Part shown: in pieces, positions 17,139 through 26,908 of the stretch
Numbering within the stretch: the first letter of the stretch is position 1
Layout of the letters: every line of letters starts with the position of its first letter
From: Amycolatopsis sp. NBC_01480
GTDB lineage: Bacteria > Actinomycetota > Actinomycetes > Mycobacteriales > Pseudonocardiaceae
Reading direction: 5' to 3'
NCBI RefSeq assembly: GCF_036227205.1
Contig: NZ_CP109442.1
Span: forward strand, 2,356,001-2,420,000
Length of the DNA: 64,000 nucleotides
The notes under the pieces: generated by a model
The model's input: the letters and a program-made list of their open reading frames with translations, nothing else
Database searches by the model: none
What the model was told of the DNA's origin: nothing
Translations under genes and position numbers: made by a program

Positions 17139-17960
17139 TCAACCGAGCCAAGGCCGGGTGACCCGCGCGTACGTGCCGTCCTCGCGCACCTCCAGCAGCC
17201 ACCGGTCCACGAACTGCCGGAAGGCCTCCTCGCCGCGGGGCAGGAGGTAGGCCTTCTCGTCCTGGGTGAACGGCTGATCCGGGTGCACGGCGCACAGCTG
17301 CGGGTGCTGCCGCGCCTGCCAGCGCGTCTCGGACGCGTCGGTGATCATCAGATCCGCGCGGCCGGCCAGGAGCTGGTCGAAGATCGTGTTGTTGTCCGGG
17401 TAGCGCACGATGGTCGCGTGGTGCAGGTTCGCCGTCGCGAACTGGTCGTTGGTGCCACCGTGGTTGACGATCGCGCGCACGCCGGCGCGGTCGATCTGCG
17501 CCAGCGTGGCGTACTTCGCGACGTCCGCGCAGCGCGTGATCGGCGTCTTGCCGTCGCGAAGGTACGGGGTGGTGAACAGCGCCGCCCGGGCGCGAGCCGG
17601 GGTCACGGACACGCCGCCCATCACCAGGTCACAACGGTTCCCGACGTCGACGGCCACCTTCGCCCAGGTGGTCCGGACCAGCGCGAGCCGGGTGCCGAGC
17701 CGCCGCGCGAGGTCCGCGGCCAGGTCGACGTCGATGCCGCTCCACCGGCCGTCCGGGCCGAGGTAGGTGAACGGCCGGTAGTCGCCGGTGCTGCACACCC
17801 GCAGCTCGCCGCGGGCGACGATCTCGCCCAGCCGTCCAGCGCCGAGCTGTCCATCGCCTAGCCGCCCAGCACCGTTGGGCCCGGGAGCCGCTGCCGCCGT
17901 GCCGACGCCCAGCACGACCAGCAGGACCACCCCGAGCGCGAGCACCCTCGTTTTGATCAT
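17139..17960 (-). CDS. Exported PheC-like cyclohexadienyl dehydratase / family 3 solute-binding protein
   Basis: 273 aa with a Sec signal peptide (TRVLALGVVLLVVLGVG, cut after AAA). The mature domain is of the amino-acid-binding-protein fold but tracks PheC cyclohexadienyl (arogenate/prephenate) dehydratases closely: TGDYRPFTYLGPDGRWSG, DLVMGGVSVTPARARAALF, PYLRDGKTPITRCADV, NHGGTNDQFA, YPDNNTIFDQLLAGRADLM, TDASETRWQ and LCAVHPDQPFTQDEKAYLLP. PheC makes phenylalanine precursors outside the cytoplasm in some bacteria. A short Gly-Leu repeat (GRLGDGQLGAGRLG) precedes the domain. No transporter neighbours, which favours an enzyme over an uptake receptor. Confidence 0.72.
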   Translation of the reverse strand: MIKTRVLALGVVLLVVLGVGTAAAAPGPNGAGRLGDGQLGAGRLGEIVARGELRVCSTGDYRPFTYLGPDGRWSGIDVDLAADLARRLGTRLALVRTTWAKVAVDVGNRCDLVMGGVSVTPARARAALFTTPYLRDGKTPITRCADVAKYATLAQIDRAGVRAIVNHGGTNDQFATANLHHATIVRYPDNNTIFDQLLAGRADLMITDASETRWQARQHPQLCAVHPDQPFTQDEKAYLLPRGEEAFRQFVDRWLLEVREDGTYARVTRPWLG

Positions 17961-18094
17961 CCGGCCATCTTCCCCGCCGCGGCGGACCGGCGGGTATCCG
18001 GTTTTCCCTGAGGCGGGCTCAGGGTCGGAGTCCAGGGTCGGCCTCCGGGCCGTTCCCCGATGTGCCGGAATCGCCGACGCCGCAGGATGAAGAC

Positions 18095-18346
18095 ATGACG
18101 AACAGCGTGTACACCCCGGAAACCAAGAAGCTCTTCCGCAGCAGCACCGACCGCAAGCTGACCGGCGTCTGCGCCGGCTGGGCCGACTACCTGGGCGTCG
18201 ACCCGTCGATGGTGCGCATCGCCGCGGTCGCCGGCGCGGTGCTCTCGGCCGGCGTGGTCCTCCCGGTCTACGCCGCGGCCGCCTTGCTGACGCCCGACTC
18301 CGCCGACGCCAAGGCACCGGCCGACCCGGCTGAACCGGCGGCCTGA
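18095..18346 (+). CDS. PspC domain membrane protein
   Basis: 83 aa. PspC domain: KKLFRSSTDRKLTGVCAGWADYLGVDP followed by a hydrophobic pair of segments (MVRIAAVAGAVLSAGVVLPVYAAAALLTP, split by Gly). PspC proteins sit in the cytoplasmic membrane and take part in envelope-stress signalling in proteobacteria; in actinobacteria short single-domain versions are common and uncharacterised. ATG 18095 follows an AGGA-like site. Followed by strong hairpins and a tandem repeat array. Confidence 0.88.
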   Translation: MTNSVYTPETKKLFRSSTDRKLTGVCAGWADYLGVDPSMVRIAAVAGAVLSAGVVLPVYAAAALLTPDSADAKAPADPAEPAA

Positions 18347-18387
18347 CCTACCCGGGCGCCGGCCGCAGGGGGTCCGGCGCCCGCCCC

Positions 18388-18415
18388 CTCACCGCGAGCG
18401 GGGGTTCGCGGTGAG
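18388..18415. terminator. Hairpin after the PspC gene
   Basis: CTCACCGCGA and TCGCGGTGAG form a perfect 10-bp stem with an 8-nt loop, 41 bp after the pspC-like stop codon. No T-run follows. A weak terminator or processing element. Confidence 0.45.
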
Positions 18416-18455
18416 GGACAAGGGGAAACGGGGTGCACGCCCCAAGGGGGAGGAC

Positions 18456-18495
18456 GGAAGGACCCGGATGCCAGGGGAGGCGTCCGGGTCCTTCC
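18456..18495. terminator. Strong hairpin, probable terminator
   Basis: GGAAGGACCCGGATGCC pairs with GGCGTCCGGGTCCTTCC over 17 positions with one wobble-type mismatch and a 6-nt loop; TTCCTC closes the 3' side. Likely ends transcription from the PspC gene. Confidence 0.6.
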
Positions 18496-18511
18496 TCATG
18501 CGCGGGCCGAC

Positions 18512-18692
18512 GCCGTGAAGGACTCCATACCCGCCTCCGCACGCCGTCAAGGACTCCTTACCCGCATCGCACGCCGCCAAGGACTCCATACCCGCATCGC
18601 ACGCCGCCAAGGACTCCATACCCGCATCGCACGCCGTCACGGACTCCTTACCCGCGTCGCACGCCGTCACGGACTCCTTGACGGACTTGCCG
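18512..18692. repeat. 30-bp tandem repeat, six copies
   Basis: Copies begin at 18512, 18543, 18573, 18603, 18633 and 18663; the first is 31 bp and the last is partial. The unit is GCCGTCAAGGACTCC followed by TTACCCGCATCGCAC, with T/C, A/T and A/C variants. Units are contiguous, so there are no spacers. The 30-bp period gives uninterrupted decapeptide-like frames on both strands. It sits between the PspC terminator and the 109-aa membrane protein. Confidence 0.9.
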
Positions 18693-18731
18693 GCACCGGA
18701 ACGGGGACCGCCGTGCCCGCGTCCGACCGTC

Positions 18732-19061
18732 ATGACCTACTCGCCGGCTCCGGCTTCCGTCGTCACCGCTCGGGCGGTGGTGGGCACGCTCGGCGGGCTG
18801 CTCATCCTCGGGGCCGGCGCGGTTTCGCTGCTGCTGCTGGGATTCAGCGCGATGTGCACCGACGACGGCGACACCAGCGATTGCGCGGGCGCCGTCGCGT
18901 TCGCGCTCAGCCCGATCGGGGCCGTGCTGCCGACGGCCGTCGCCGCGATCGTGGTGGTCTGCCGGACGCGGCGGACCGGGGTGGCCTGGGGCTGGGGCCT
19001 CGGCCTGCTCGCCGCCGGGCTGCTGGTCCCGGCCGTGGCCTTCGCCTTCCTGACCGCCTGA
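18732..19061 (+). CDS. Small integral membrane protein, 109 aa
   Basis: Unrecognised. Three hydrophobic segments: about 12-38 (GTLGGLLILGAGAVSLLLLG), about 55-75 (AVAFALSPIGAVLPTAVAAI) and about 85-107 (GWGLGLLAAGLLVPAVAFAF), with a short loop holding two Cys (CTDDGDTSDC) between the first two on what is probably the outer face. ATG 18732 gives the cleanest protein, but no ribosome site is visible and the 30-bp repeat array ends 40 bp upstream. Convergent with groEL2. Confidence 0.6.
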   Translation: MTYSPAPASVVTARAVVGTLGGLLILGAGAVSLLLLGFSAMCTDDGDTSDCAGAVAFALSPIGAVLPTAVAAIVVVCRTRRTGVAWGWGLGLLAAGLLVPAVAFAFLTA

Positions 19062-19110
19062 AAACTGACCGCGTGAAAACCGTCCGCCTGAACACCGTCC
19101 GGGCAAAGGA

Positions 19111-19142
19111 AAAGCCCGGCCCGCCGAAGCGGACCGGGCTTT
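19111..19142. terminator. Bidirectional terminator between membrane-protein gene and groEL2
   Basis: AAAGCCCGGCCCGC and GCGGACCGGGCTTT form a 14-bp stem with one mismatch around CGAA; the A-rich and T-rich ends make it usable from both sides, fitting the convergent genes. Confidence 0.75.
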
Positions 19143-19164
19143 CCCGGTGAAGCAGTAGCCGAAC

Positions 19165-21000
<1,836 letters not shown>

Positions 21001-21027
21001 TTAGCACTCGCGGGGTGAGAGTGCAAG
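21001..21027. promoter_or_regulatory. CIRCE operator (distal copy)
   Basis: TTAGCACTC, 9-nt spacer GCGGGGTGA, GAGTGCAAG. The left arm is the exact consensus. Lies 8 bp from the other copy and 15 bp beyond the stop codon of the Ser/Thr kinase gene, so the groEL2 promoter occupies this short gap. Confidence 0.9.
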
Positions 21028-21042
21028 AAGTGCAGGTCAGCG

Positions 21043-22716
21043 TCAGCGGCTCGGCTGGATCGAGATCGACGTCGGCGGCGCCTTGAGCGAGGTCGACGGC
21101 GCGTTGGACTGCGAGCCGCCCGGGCCGACCGGGATGTTGGGCGCGGTCGTGGGATTCGTCTCCCCACCGCCGCCGCTGCCGCCGAACAGGAAGATCGCGC
21201 CGACGACCAGCCCGGCGAGCACCAGCACGCCCAGCCCGATCCACAGCCACTTCAGCCCGCCGCCGCTCTTCGACTGCTGGAACGCGCTGGGCCCGCCCGC
21301 GGGGGACGGCGGCCGCAACCGCATCGGCTCCCCCGGCGGGCCGTAACCCGGGTGCGGCATGCCGCCGTACGCCGGCTGGCCCGGGTGAGCTTGCTGACCC
21401 GGGTAGCCGTAACCCGGCTGCTGGGGTCCTGGCGGGAATCCCTGCGGCGGCTGGCCGGGCTGGCCGGGGTAACCGCCGTAGCCGGGAGGGGGACCTTGGG
21501 GAGGGCCGACGGGGCCGTTCGGCGCGCCGGGAGCGCCCCAGCCGGGACCAGGCCCACCAGGGCCTGCGCCGGGGCCACCAGGCCCGCCGGGTCCGGCGCC
21601 GGGGCCGCCGAGCCCGCCCTGGCCGCCTTGTCCGGACCACGCGGCGTTCGGGCCGCCCTGGCCGCTCGCGTCCGGGCCTGGTCCGGACCACGCGGTCATC
21701 GCGCCGCTCTGGCTGCTCGCGCCGTCCATGCCGCCCGGCCCCGGAGCGCCATGACCGGGCCCCTGGCCGTATCCCGGCGGCTGCTGCTGTCCGCCGTACG
21801 GCGGCATGGCGGCCGGTTCCGCGCCGGCGGCGGGAAGCGTGCCCGGCGGACCGGGCGGAGTGTCCGAAGTGGCCAGCGGCCCGAGCGCGGTCCGCGCGGC
21901 GGCGACCATCGCGACGCAGTTCGGGTAGCGGTCGGCCGGGCTCTTGGCCATGCCCTTGCGGACGACGTCGTCGACCGCGGCGGGCAGCGCCACCACTCGC
22001 GAAACCGACGGGGGCTCGCCGTTGAGGTGGCCCTTGATCACCGTCGGCACGTCGCCCTTGAACGGCGGGCTGCCGGTGAGGCAGGCGAAGAGCACGCAGG
22101 TCAGCGCGTACTGGTCGGTGCGCCCGTCCAGCGGCTCCCCGCGCAGGTGCTCGGGCGCGGCGTAGGTGGGCGAGCCCAGGAAGTCGCCGCCGCGGGTGCG
22201 GTGGCCGGTGGCGCCGCGGCGGGTCAGGCCGAAGTCGGCGACGTACACGTGCTCGCGTGAGGTCTCGCGGCTGGTGACCAGGACGTTGGCGGGCTTGACG
22301 TCGAGGTGGACCAGACCACGGTTGTGCAGGGTGTCGAGGGCGTCCGCGACCTGGTCGAGCAGGGACAGCGCCCGCGCTGGCGCGATCGGGCCGCCGGAGA
22401 TCAGGCCGGCCAGGTCGCCGCCGTCGACCATGCGCATGGCGATGTAGAGCATGCCGTCGAGCTCGCCGAAGTCGTACAGCGGCACGATGTTGGCGTGGTC
22501 GATGGCGGAGGTGTTGCGGGCTTCGTCGACGAAGCGCTCGCGGAATTCGGCGTCGGCGCCGAGGTGGTCACCGATGATCTTCAGCGCCACCTTGCGGCCC
22601 AGGCGCACGTCCGTGGCCTTGTAGGTCACGCTCATGCCGCCCTTGCCGAGCACCGAGTCGATGCGGTAGTTGCCCAGCCGTCGACCGGTGAGGTCCCCCG
22701 ACACGTCGCCTGTCAC
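21043..22716 (-). CDS. Membrane Ser/Thr protein kinase, PknB-like, HLD variant
   Basis: 557 aa, type: cytoplasmic kinase, long Pro/Gly/Gln linker, one transmembrane helix, short outer tail. Kinase motifs: Gly loop LGKGGMSVTY (23-32), VALKII with Lys46, HLDVKPANV (Asp139, Lys141, Asn144), DFG at 161-163, SPTYAAPE. The residue before the catalytic Asp is Leu, so this is a non-RD kinase, which usually does not need activation-loop phosphorylation. Residues about 290-480 are low-complexity (PGYGQGPGHGAPGPGG and similar). The helix WLWIGLGVLVLAGLVVGAIFL leads to a roughly 45-residue outer tail rather than PASTA repeats. Upstream of and codirectional with groEL2 but separated by the CIRCE promoter. 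Confidence 0.93.
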   Translation of the reverse strand: MTGDVSGDLTGRRLGNYRIDSVLGKGGMSVTYKATDVRLGRKVALKIIGDHLGADAEFRERFVDEARNTSAIDHANIVPLYDFGELDGMLYIAMRMVDGGDLAGLISGGPIAPARALSLLDQVADALDTLHNRGLVHLDVKPANVLVTSRETSREHVYVADFGLTRRGATGHRTRGGDFLGSPTYAAPEHLRGEPLDGRTDQYALTCVLFACLTGSPPFKGDVPTVIKGHLNGEPPSVSRVVALPAAVDDVVRKGMAKSPADRYPNCVAMVAAARTALGPLATSDTPPGPPGTLPAAGAEPAAMPPYGGQQQPPGYGQGPGHGAPGPGGMDGASSQSGAMTAWSGPGPDASGQGGPNAAWSGQGGQGGLGGPGAGPGGPGGPGAGPGGPGPGWGAPGAPNGPVGPPQGPPPGYGGYPGQPGQPPQGFPPGPQQPGYGYPGQQAHPGQPAYGGMPHPGYGPPGEPMRLRPPSPAGGPSAFQQSKSGGGLKWLWIGLGVLVLAGLVVGAIFLFGGSGGGGETNPTTAPNIPVGPGGSQSNAPSTSLKAPPTSISIQPSR

Positions 22717-22770
22717 GCTGCGCAGCTTAACGCCCGGGAATCCGCAGCCACTGCCGGTTCGCCCAACTGG

Positions 22771-22989
22771 TCAGGCGCCCGGCGCCGGCACCTTCCGGAC
22801 GTCCGCGGCCTGACTGCGGCCGTCACGGCCGGACTGGACCTCGAACTCCACGCGATCACCTTCGTCGAGCGTGCGGAAACCATCGGCCTGGATCGCCGAG
22901 TAGTGCACGAAGACGTCCGGGCCTTCGGTGGATTCGATGAACCCGTAGCCCTTTTCCGAGTTGAACCATTTGACGGTGCCGACAGCCAC
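22771..22989 (-). CDS. Cold-shock domain RNA chaperone
   Basis: 72-aa single cold-shock domain. RNP1 is KGYGFI and RNP2 is [20 protein letters not shown] at the N-terminus is canonical, with a slightly extended C-terminus ([12 protein letters not shown]). Binds single-stranded RNA and DNA and melts secondary structure. GTG 22989 is preceded by GGGAGG at an ideal distance; an upstream ATG in frame would add an unrelated 30-residue leader. Not necessarily cold-induced. Confidence 0.95.
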   Translation of the reverse strand: MAVGTVKWFNSEKGYGFIESTEGPDVFVHYSAIQADGFRTLDEGDRVEFEVQSGRDGRSQAADVRKVPAPGA

Positions 22990-23091
22990 GGCGCCCTCCC
23001 TGGGGACAAGATCCGCTGCCCGGCAGCGGCTGGAAGTGCAGTTCACGCTACCGGAATCACGGTCTTCGGCAATGGGCAATCCGGCGGTTCG

Positions 23092-23709
23092 TCAGGCGTG
23101 TGAAACCCGCCGGTTCCTGGCTTGCACGAGCACGATGCCGGGTCCCGCGAAGTCCAGGACCAGCCCTTCCCCGGTCTTCAGCGACTGCGGCCCGCTCGGG
23201 TCGACCGCGCGCAGCCGGCACTGCAGCGTGTCCGGGTACGCCAGCACGTAGTCGGGCCGGACGGTGACCATCTCGCCCGCGGCCAGCTTGAACGAGTCCA
23301 CCGGGCCGGGCGCGGTGAGCACGAGCGGGCCGGTGCCGCTGTAGTGGTCGAGGAATCCCGAGTCGGCGCCGAAGAGCTGCTGCAACGGCGCCCAGGTCTG
23401 GTCGTGGCGCACCGAAGCGGGGCGCGCGAGCACGGCGCCGCGGTGCACCGACCAGCCGGTGGTGCCGGTCAGCTCGATCGGGTAGACGTCGCCGGGGCCG
23501 ATCGGCGCGAGGTCGACCCAGCCGCCCTCCGCGGGTGCGGTGAACAGCGAGAGGCCCGGTTTGCGCGTGCCGCCGCGCGAGGGCGCGGACTCGGTCACGC
23601 CGAAGCTGGTCGCCAGCATCGTGTCGCCCGCCGACTGCACGGCTTCGCCCGGCGCCAGCATGACGCGGGCGACGCCGAAGTTGGGCGTGTGCCTGGTGTG
23701 GACGCGCAT
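23092..23709 (-). CDS. AIM24 family protein (copy 2)
   Basis: 205 aa all-beta AIM24 domain: HTPNFGVARVMLAPGEAV at the start, then WVDLAPIGPGDVYPIELTG, and the C-terminal SLKTGEGLVLDFAGPGIVLVQARN. Bacterial members form double-stranded beta-barrels of unknown function, loosely linked to membrane organisation. It begins 1 bp after its paralogue's stop codon and is more divergent, lacking the Gly-rich GGIMKGLGRAFLGGE loop of the other copy. Confidence 0.9.
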   Translation of the reverse strand: MRVHTRHTPNFGVARVMLAPGEAVQSAGDTMLATSFGVTESAPSRGGTRKPGLSLFTAPAEGGWVDLAPIGPGDVYPIELTGTTGWSVHRGAVLARPASVRHDQTWAPLQQLFGADSGFLDHYSGTGPLVLTAPGPVDSFKLAAGEMVTVRPDYVLAYPDTLQCRLRAVDPSGPQSLKTGEGLVLDFAGPGIVLVQARNRRVSHA

Positions 23710-23710
23710 G

Positions 23711-24391
23711 TCAGGAGCGCGAGGGAACGTGGGAGACGAGCCAGCTGATCAGCGCCGAGGGATTGCGCGTCTGGACCATGACCTGGCCGGGCCCGGCGAA
23801 GTCGAACACGAGGCCCTCCCCGCTCTTCATGGACTGGATGGCGCCCTGCGCCGCCTTGCGGATCTGGTACTGCACGGTGTCGGCGTACGCGACGACGTGC
23901 CCGGTGTCGATCGTGATCGTCTCCCCCGGCTGCAGCGTCACGGTCTCCATCGCGCCGTAACAGGCGACGAGCAGCTGGCCCTGTCCGGTGGCGTGGCTGA
24001 GGAAGCCGCCTTCGCCGCCCATCAGGTTCTTCATGCCGCCCCAGCGGGTCTCGGTCTGCACGCCGTGGGAAGAGGCGAGCCAGCAGCCGCGCGTGACGCA
24101 CCAGCCGGTGGCGCCGTCGAGGTTCACGATCTGGACGTCGCCGGGCAGGTTCGCGGCGACGTCGACCCAGCCGCCGTTCTGCGGGGCGGTGAAGGTGGAG
24201 ATGAAAAACGACTCGCCGCCGAGGAAGGCGCGGCCGAGGCCCTTCATGATCCCGCCCTGGGCCTGCGACTGGACGGTCACGCCGGAGCTGGTCGCCATCA
24301 TCGCGCCGGACTCGACCTGCACCGGCTCCCCTGGCGCCAGCGCCAATCGCGCCACCGCGAACGCGGGCTGGTGGCGGACCGAAACCTGCAT
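23711..24391 (-). CDS. AIM24 family protein (copy 1)
   Basis: 226 aa. Classic family features: SGAMMATSSGV, GGIMKGLGRAFLGGESFF, TAPQNGGWVDVAANLPGD, GEGLVFDFAGPGQVMVQTRNP. Start ATG 24391 has GGGGAG just upstream. First gene of a two-gene operon with the next AIM24 paralogue; runs of two or three AIM24 genes are usual in actinobacteria, presumably forming hetero-oligomers (inference). Divergent from moeA. Confidence 0.93.
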   Translation of the reverse strand: MQVSVRHQPAFAVARLALAPGEPVQVESGAMMATSSGVTVQSQAQGGIMKGLGRAFLGGESFFISTFTAPQNGGWVDVAANLPGDVQIVNLDGATGWCVTRGCWLASSHGVQTETRWGGMKNLMGGEGGFLSHATGQGQLLVACYGAMETVTLQPGETITIDTGHVVAYADTVQYQIRKAAQGAIQSMKSGEGLVFDFAGPGQVMVQTRNPSALISWLVSHVPSRS

Positions 24392-24466
24392 GATCACTCC
24401 CCTGATCCCTGACTCCTGCCGCGGGAGAGTGTTGCACGGCGGCCCCGGGGAGGGAGGATGGTCCGT

Positions 24467-25672
24467 GTGATCTCCGTCGACTCCTATCGCGGCACCGTGT
24501 CCGACCTGCTCGGACGCACGCCTGTGACCATCGTCCCGCTGGCCGGGGCGGCCGGTCTCGTCCTGGCCGAAGACGTGCACGCGGGGGTGTCGCTGCCGCC
24601 GTTCGACAACTCCGCGATGGACGGCTACGCGGTGCGCGCGGCCGACGTCGCCGGGGCGAGCGCGGCGCAACCCGTAACCCTTCCGGTGGCCGACGACATC
24701 CCGGCCGGCCGGGTGGACGTCGCCGCGCTGGAGCCGGGCACGGCGCACCGGATCATGACCGGCGCGCCGATGCCGCCCGGCGCGGACGCGGTGGTGATGG
24801 TGGAGGACACCGACGGCGGCACGTCGTCGGTGGTGATCTCGGCGGCGCCGGCCGCGGGCACGCACGTGCGGCGCACCGGCGAGGACGTCGTGAAGGGGAC
24901 TCTCGCGCTGCACGCGGGGACGGTGCTCGGCCACTCGCAGCTGGGCCTGGCCGCGGCCGTGGGACTGGCCGAGCTGGCGGTGTACCGGCCGCTTTCGGTG
25001 CTGGTGGTGTCGACCGGCACCGAGCTGGTCGAGGCGCCGAACCCGTTGCGGCACGGGCAGATCTACGAGTCCAACAGCGTGATGCTGGCCGCCGCCCTGC
25101 GCGGGCTGGGCTGCCGGGTGGACGTGGTGCGCAGCGTGGTGGACGACGTGACCGAGTTCCGCGCGGTGATCGAGCCGAAGCTGGCCGAGGTCGACCTGCT
25201 GGTGACGTCCGGTGGCGTGTCCGCGGGCGCGTACGAAGTGGTGAAGGACGCGCTGACGGGCCAGGGCGTGGAATTCCGGAAGGTCGCGATGCAGCCCGGC
25301 GGGCCGCAGGGCAACGGGCGCTGGAACGGCGTGCCGGTCGTGACGCTGCCCGGGAACCCGGTGAGCGTGCTGGTGTCGTTCGAGGCGTTCCTCCGCCCGG
25401 CCCTGCTCTCGGCGATGGGCCACACCGACGTCGATCGCCGCCGGGTCCGCGCGCGGCTCACCGAGCCGATGTCCTCGCCCACCGCCCGCCGCCAGTTCCG
25501 CCGCGGCTTCTACACCCCGGCCGAAGGCGAGGTCACCGGCCAGGTCGGCCCCCGCGGCGGCCCCGGCTCACACCTGCTGGCGGCGTTCACCCAGGCGAAC
25601 TGCCTGATCGTGCTGCCGGAGGACGTCACCGGGGTCGCCGAGGGGGACGAAGTGGACGTGCTGCTGCTCTAG
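24467..25672 (+). CDS. moeA: Molybdopterin molybdenumtransferase
   Basis: 401 aa enzyme inserting molybdate into adenylyl-molybdopterin, the last step of molybdenum cofactor synthesis. Features: DNSAMDGYAVRAADV, IMTGAPMPPGADAVVMVEDT, the MoCF-binding STGTEL and VTSGGVSAGAYE, and LPGNPVSVLVSFEAF; the C-terminal domain IV ends in LIVLPEDVTGVAEGDEVDVLLL. GTG 24467 is favoured since GGAGG lies 9 nt upstream and gives the normal ISVDSYR start; ATG 24458 overlaps that ribosome site. Convergent with an MFS gene with a 3-bp gap. Confidence 0.95.
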   Translation: MISVDSYRGTVSDLLGRTPVTIVPLAGAAGLVLAEDVHAGVSLPPFDNSAMDGYAVRAADVAGASAAQPVTLPVADDIPAGRVDVAALEPGTAHRIMTGAPMPPGADAVVMVEDTDGGTSSVVISAAPAAGTHVRRTGEDVVKGTLALHAGTVLGHSQLGLAAAVGLAELAVYRPLSVLVVSTGTELVEAPNPLRHGQIYESNSVMLAAALRGLGCRVDVVRSVVDDVTEFRAVIEPKLAEVDLLVTSGGVSAGAYEVVKDALTGQGVEFRKVAMQPGGPQGNGRWNGVPVVTLPGNPVSVLVSFEAFLRPALLSAMGHTDVDRRRVRARLTEPMSSPTARRQFRRGFYTPAEGEVTGQVGPRGGPGSHLLAAFTQANCLIVLPEDVTGVAEGDEVDVLLL

Positions 25673-25675
25673 CGC

Positions 25676-26908
25676 CTACACCAGATCGCGTTCTCCTTGG
25701 CGCTGCGGGAAATCCCGCAACGGGCGCAACGGGCTGAAGACCGGGATCGCGAGCGCGGCCAGCTGCACAGCGCCCATCACGAGCATCGTCTCCCGCACGC
25801 CGAGGGTCTGCCCGAGGATGCCGCCGAGCAGGCCGCCCAGCGGGATCGTGCCGTAGTTGACCACGGCGGAGCACGCGGTGATCCGGCCGAACAGCTCGGG
25901 CGGGCAGTAGCCCTGGCGGAACGCGCCGGCGACCACATTGGACCCGACGAGCCCGGCGCTGACCGCGACTCCGGCGATCACGAAGCAGACGAGGCCGTCC
26001 GCTGGGCCGATCAGCATCGCGGGGGCGGCGAAGGCCTCGCAGAGCAGAAACGTCCGCGCCGTACCGAATCGCGTGGCCAGCCGCCCGATCAGCAGCGCCC
26101 CGACGACGCCGCCCACCTCGGACACCGCCAGCACCAAGCCGATGGTGCCCGGCCCGGCATGGAGGTCACGCGCGAGGAAAACGACCTGGATCGAGGCGTA
26201 CCCGTTGAGCGCGAGATTGGACACCGCGCCGAACGCCACGAGCGTCCACAGGTACCGATCCCCGGCGACGAACCGCAGCCCGTCGGCGACCTGGGTCCGC
26301 AGCCGGACCCGTTGCGTGACAGCGGGTTTCGGCTCCCGCTGCCGGATCGCCCGCAGGCACAGCGCGGACACCCCGAAGCTGACGGCGTCGGCCAGAATCC
26401 CGCTCACCGGCCCGAAAACCGCCGCCAGCACCCCGGCCAGCCCGGGCCCGCCGACCTGCGCGGCCGACTCGCTGCCCTGCAACCGGGTGTTGGCCGCGAG
26501 CAACTGCTCCCGCTCGACCAGCACCGGCAGATAACTGCGGTAGGCGAGGGAGAAGAAGACCTTCGCGGTCCCCGCGGCCAGCGCGACCCCGAGCAGATAC
26601 GGCACCGAGAGCACCCCGGCCAGCTGCGCGAGCGGGACACTCGCGAACACGGCCATGGAGACGGTGTTGCAGACCGCCATCACCGGCCGCTTCGGCAGCC
26701 GGTCCACCCACGCCCCGGCCGGAAGTCCCACCAGCAGCCACGGCAGCCACGCGACGGCGGCCAGCAGCGCCACCTCGAACGTCGAGGCCTGCAACCCCAC
26801 CAAAGCGACCAGCGGCAACGCAGTCCCGCCCACGGCACTGCCCACCGTGCTGATCGTTTCGCCGGCCCACAACAGCCGGAAGTCCCGTCCGAGCCGACGG
26901 CCCGTCAC
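25676..26908 (-). CDS. MFS transporter, multidrug/macrolide-type (MFS_3)
   Basis: 410 aa with 12 predicted helices. LGRDFRLLWAGETISTVGSAVGGTALPLVAL at the N-terminus (split: RDFRLLWAG, TISTVGS, TALPLVAL) and GLPAGAWVDRLPKRPVM are typical of the MefA/TetA(P)-like exporter branch. Start GTG overlaps the stop of the ArsR gene by 4 nt, so translation is coupled and the ArsR protein is the likely controller. Substrate unknown. Confidence 0.9.
   Translation of the reverse strand: MTGRRLGRDFRLLWAGETISTVGSAVGGTALPLVALVGLQASTFEVALLAAVAWLPWLLVGLPAGAWVDRLPKRPVMAVCNTVSMAVFASVPLAQLAGVLSVPYLLGVALAAGTAKVFFSLAYRSYLPVLVEREQLLAANTRLQGSESAAQVGGPGLAGVLAAVFGPVSGILADAVSFGVSALCLRAIRQREPKPAVTQRVRLRTQVADGLRFVAGDRYLWTLVAFGAVSNLALNGYASIQVVFLARDLHAGPGTIGLVLAVSEVGGVVGALLIGRLATRFGTARTFLLCEAFAAPAMLIGPADGLVCFVIAGVAVSAGLVGSNVVAGAFRQGYCPPELFGRITACSAVVNYGTIPLGGLLGGILGQTLGVRETMLVMGAVQLAALAIPVFSPLRPLRDFPQRQGERDLV

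Noticed and set aside
18512..18692. CRISPR array
   Set aside because: Repeat units are contiguous without unique spacers and no cas genes are nearby.
18389..18733. Minus-strand ORF with decapeptide repeats (KESVTACDAG, MESLAACDAG)
   Set aside because: Generated by the 30-bp DNA repeat whose period is a multiple of 3; frames are open on both strands, no ribosome site was seen, and it begins on the start codon of the opposite gene.
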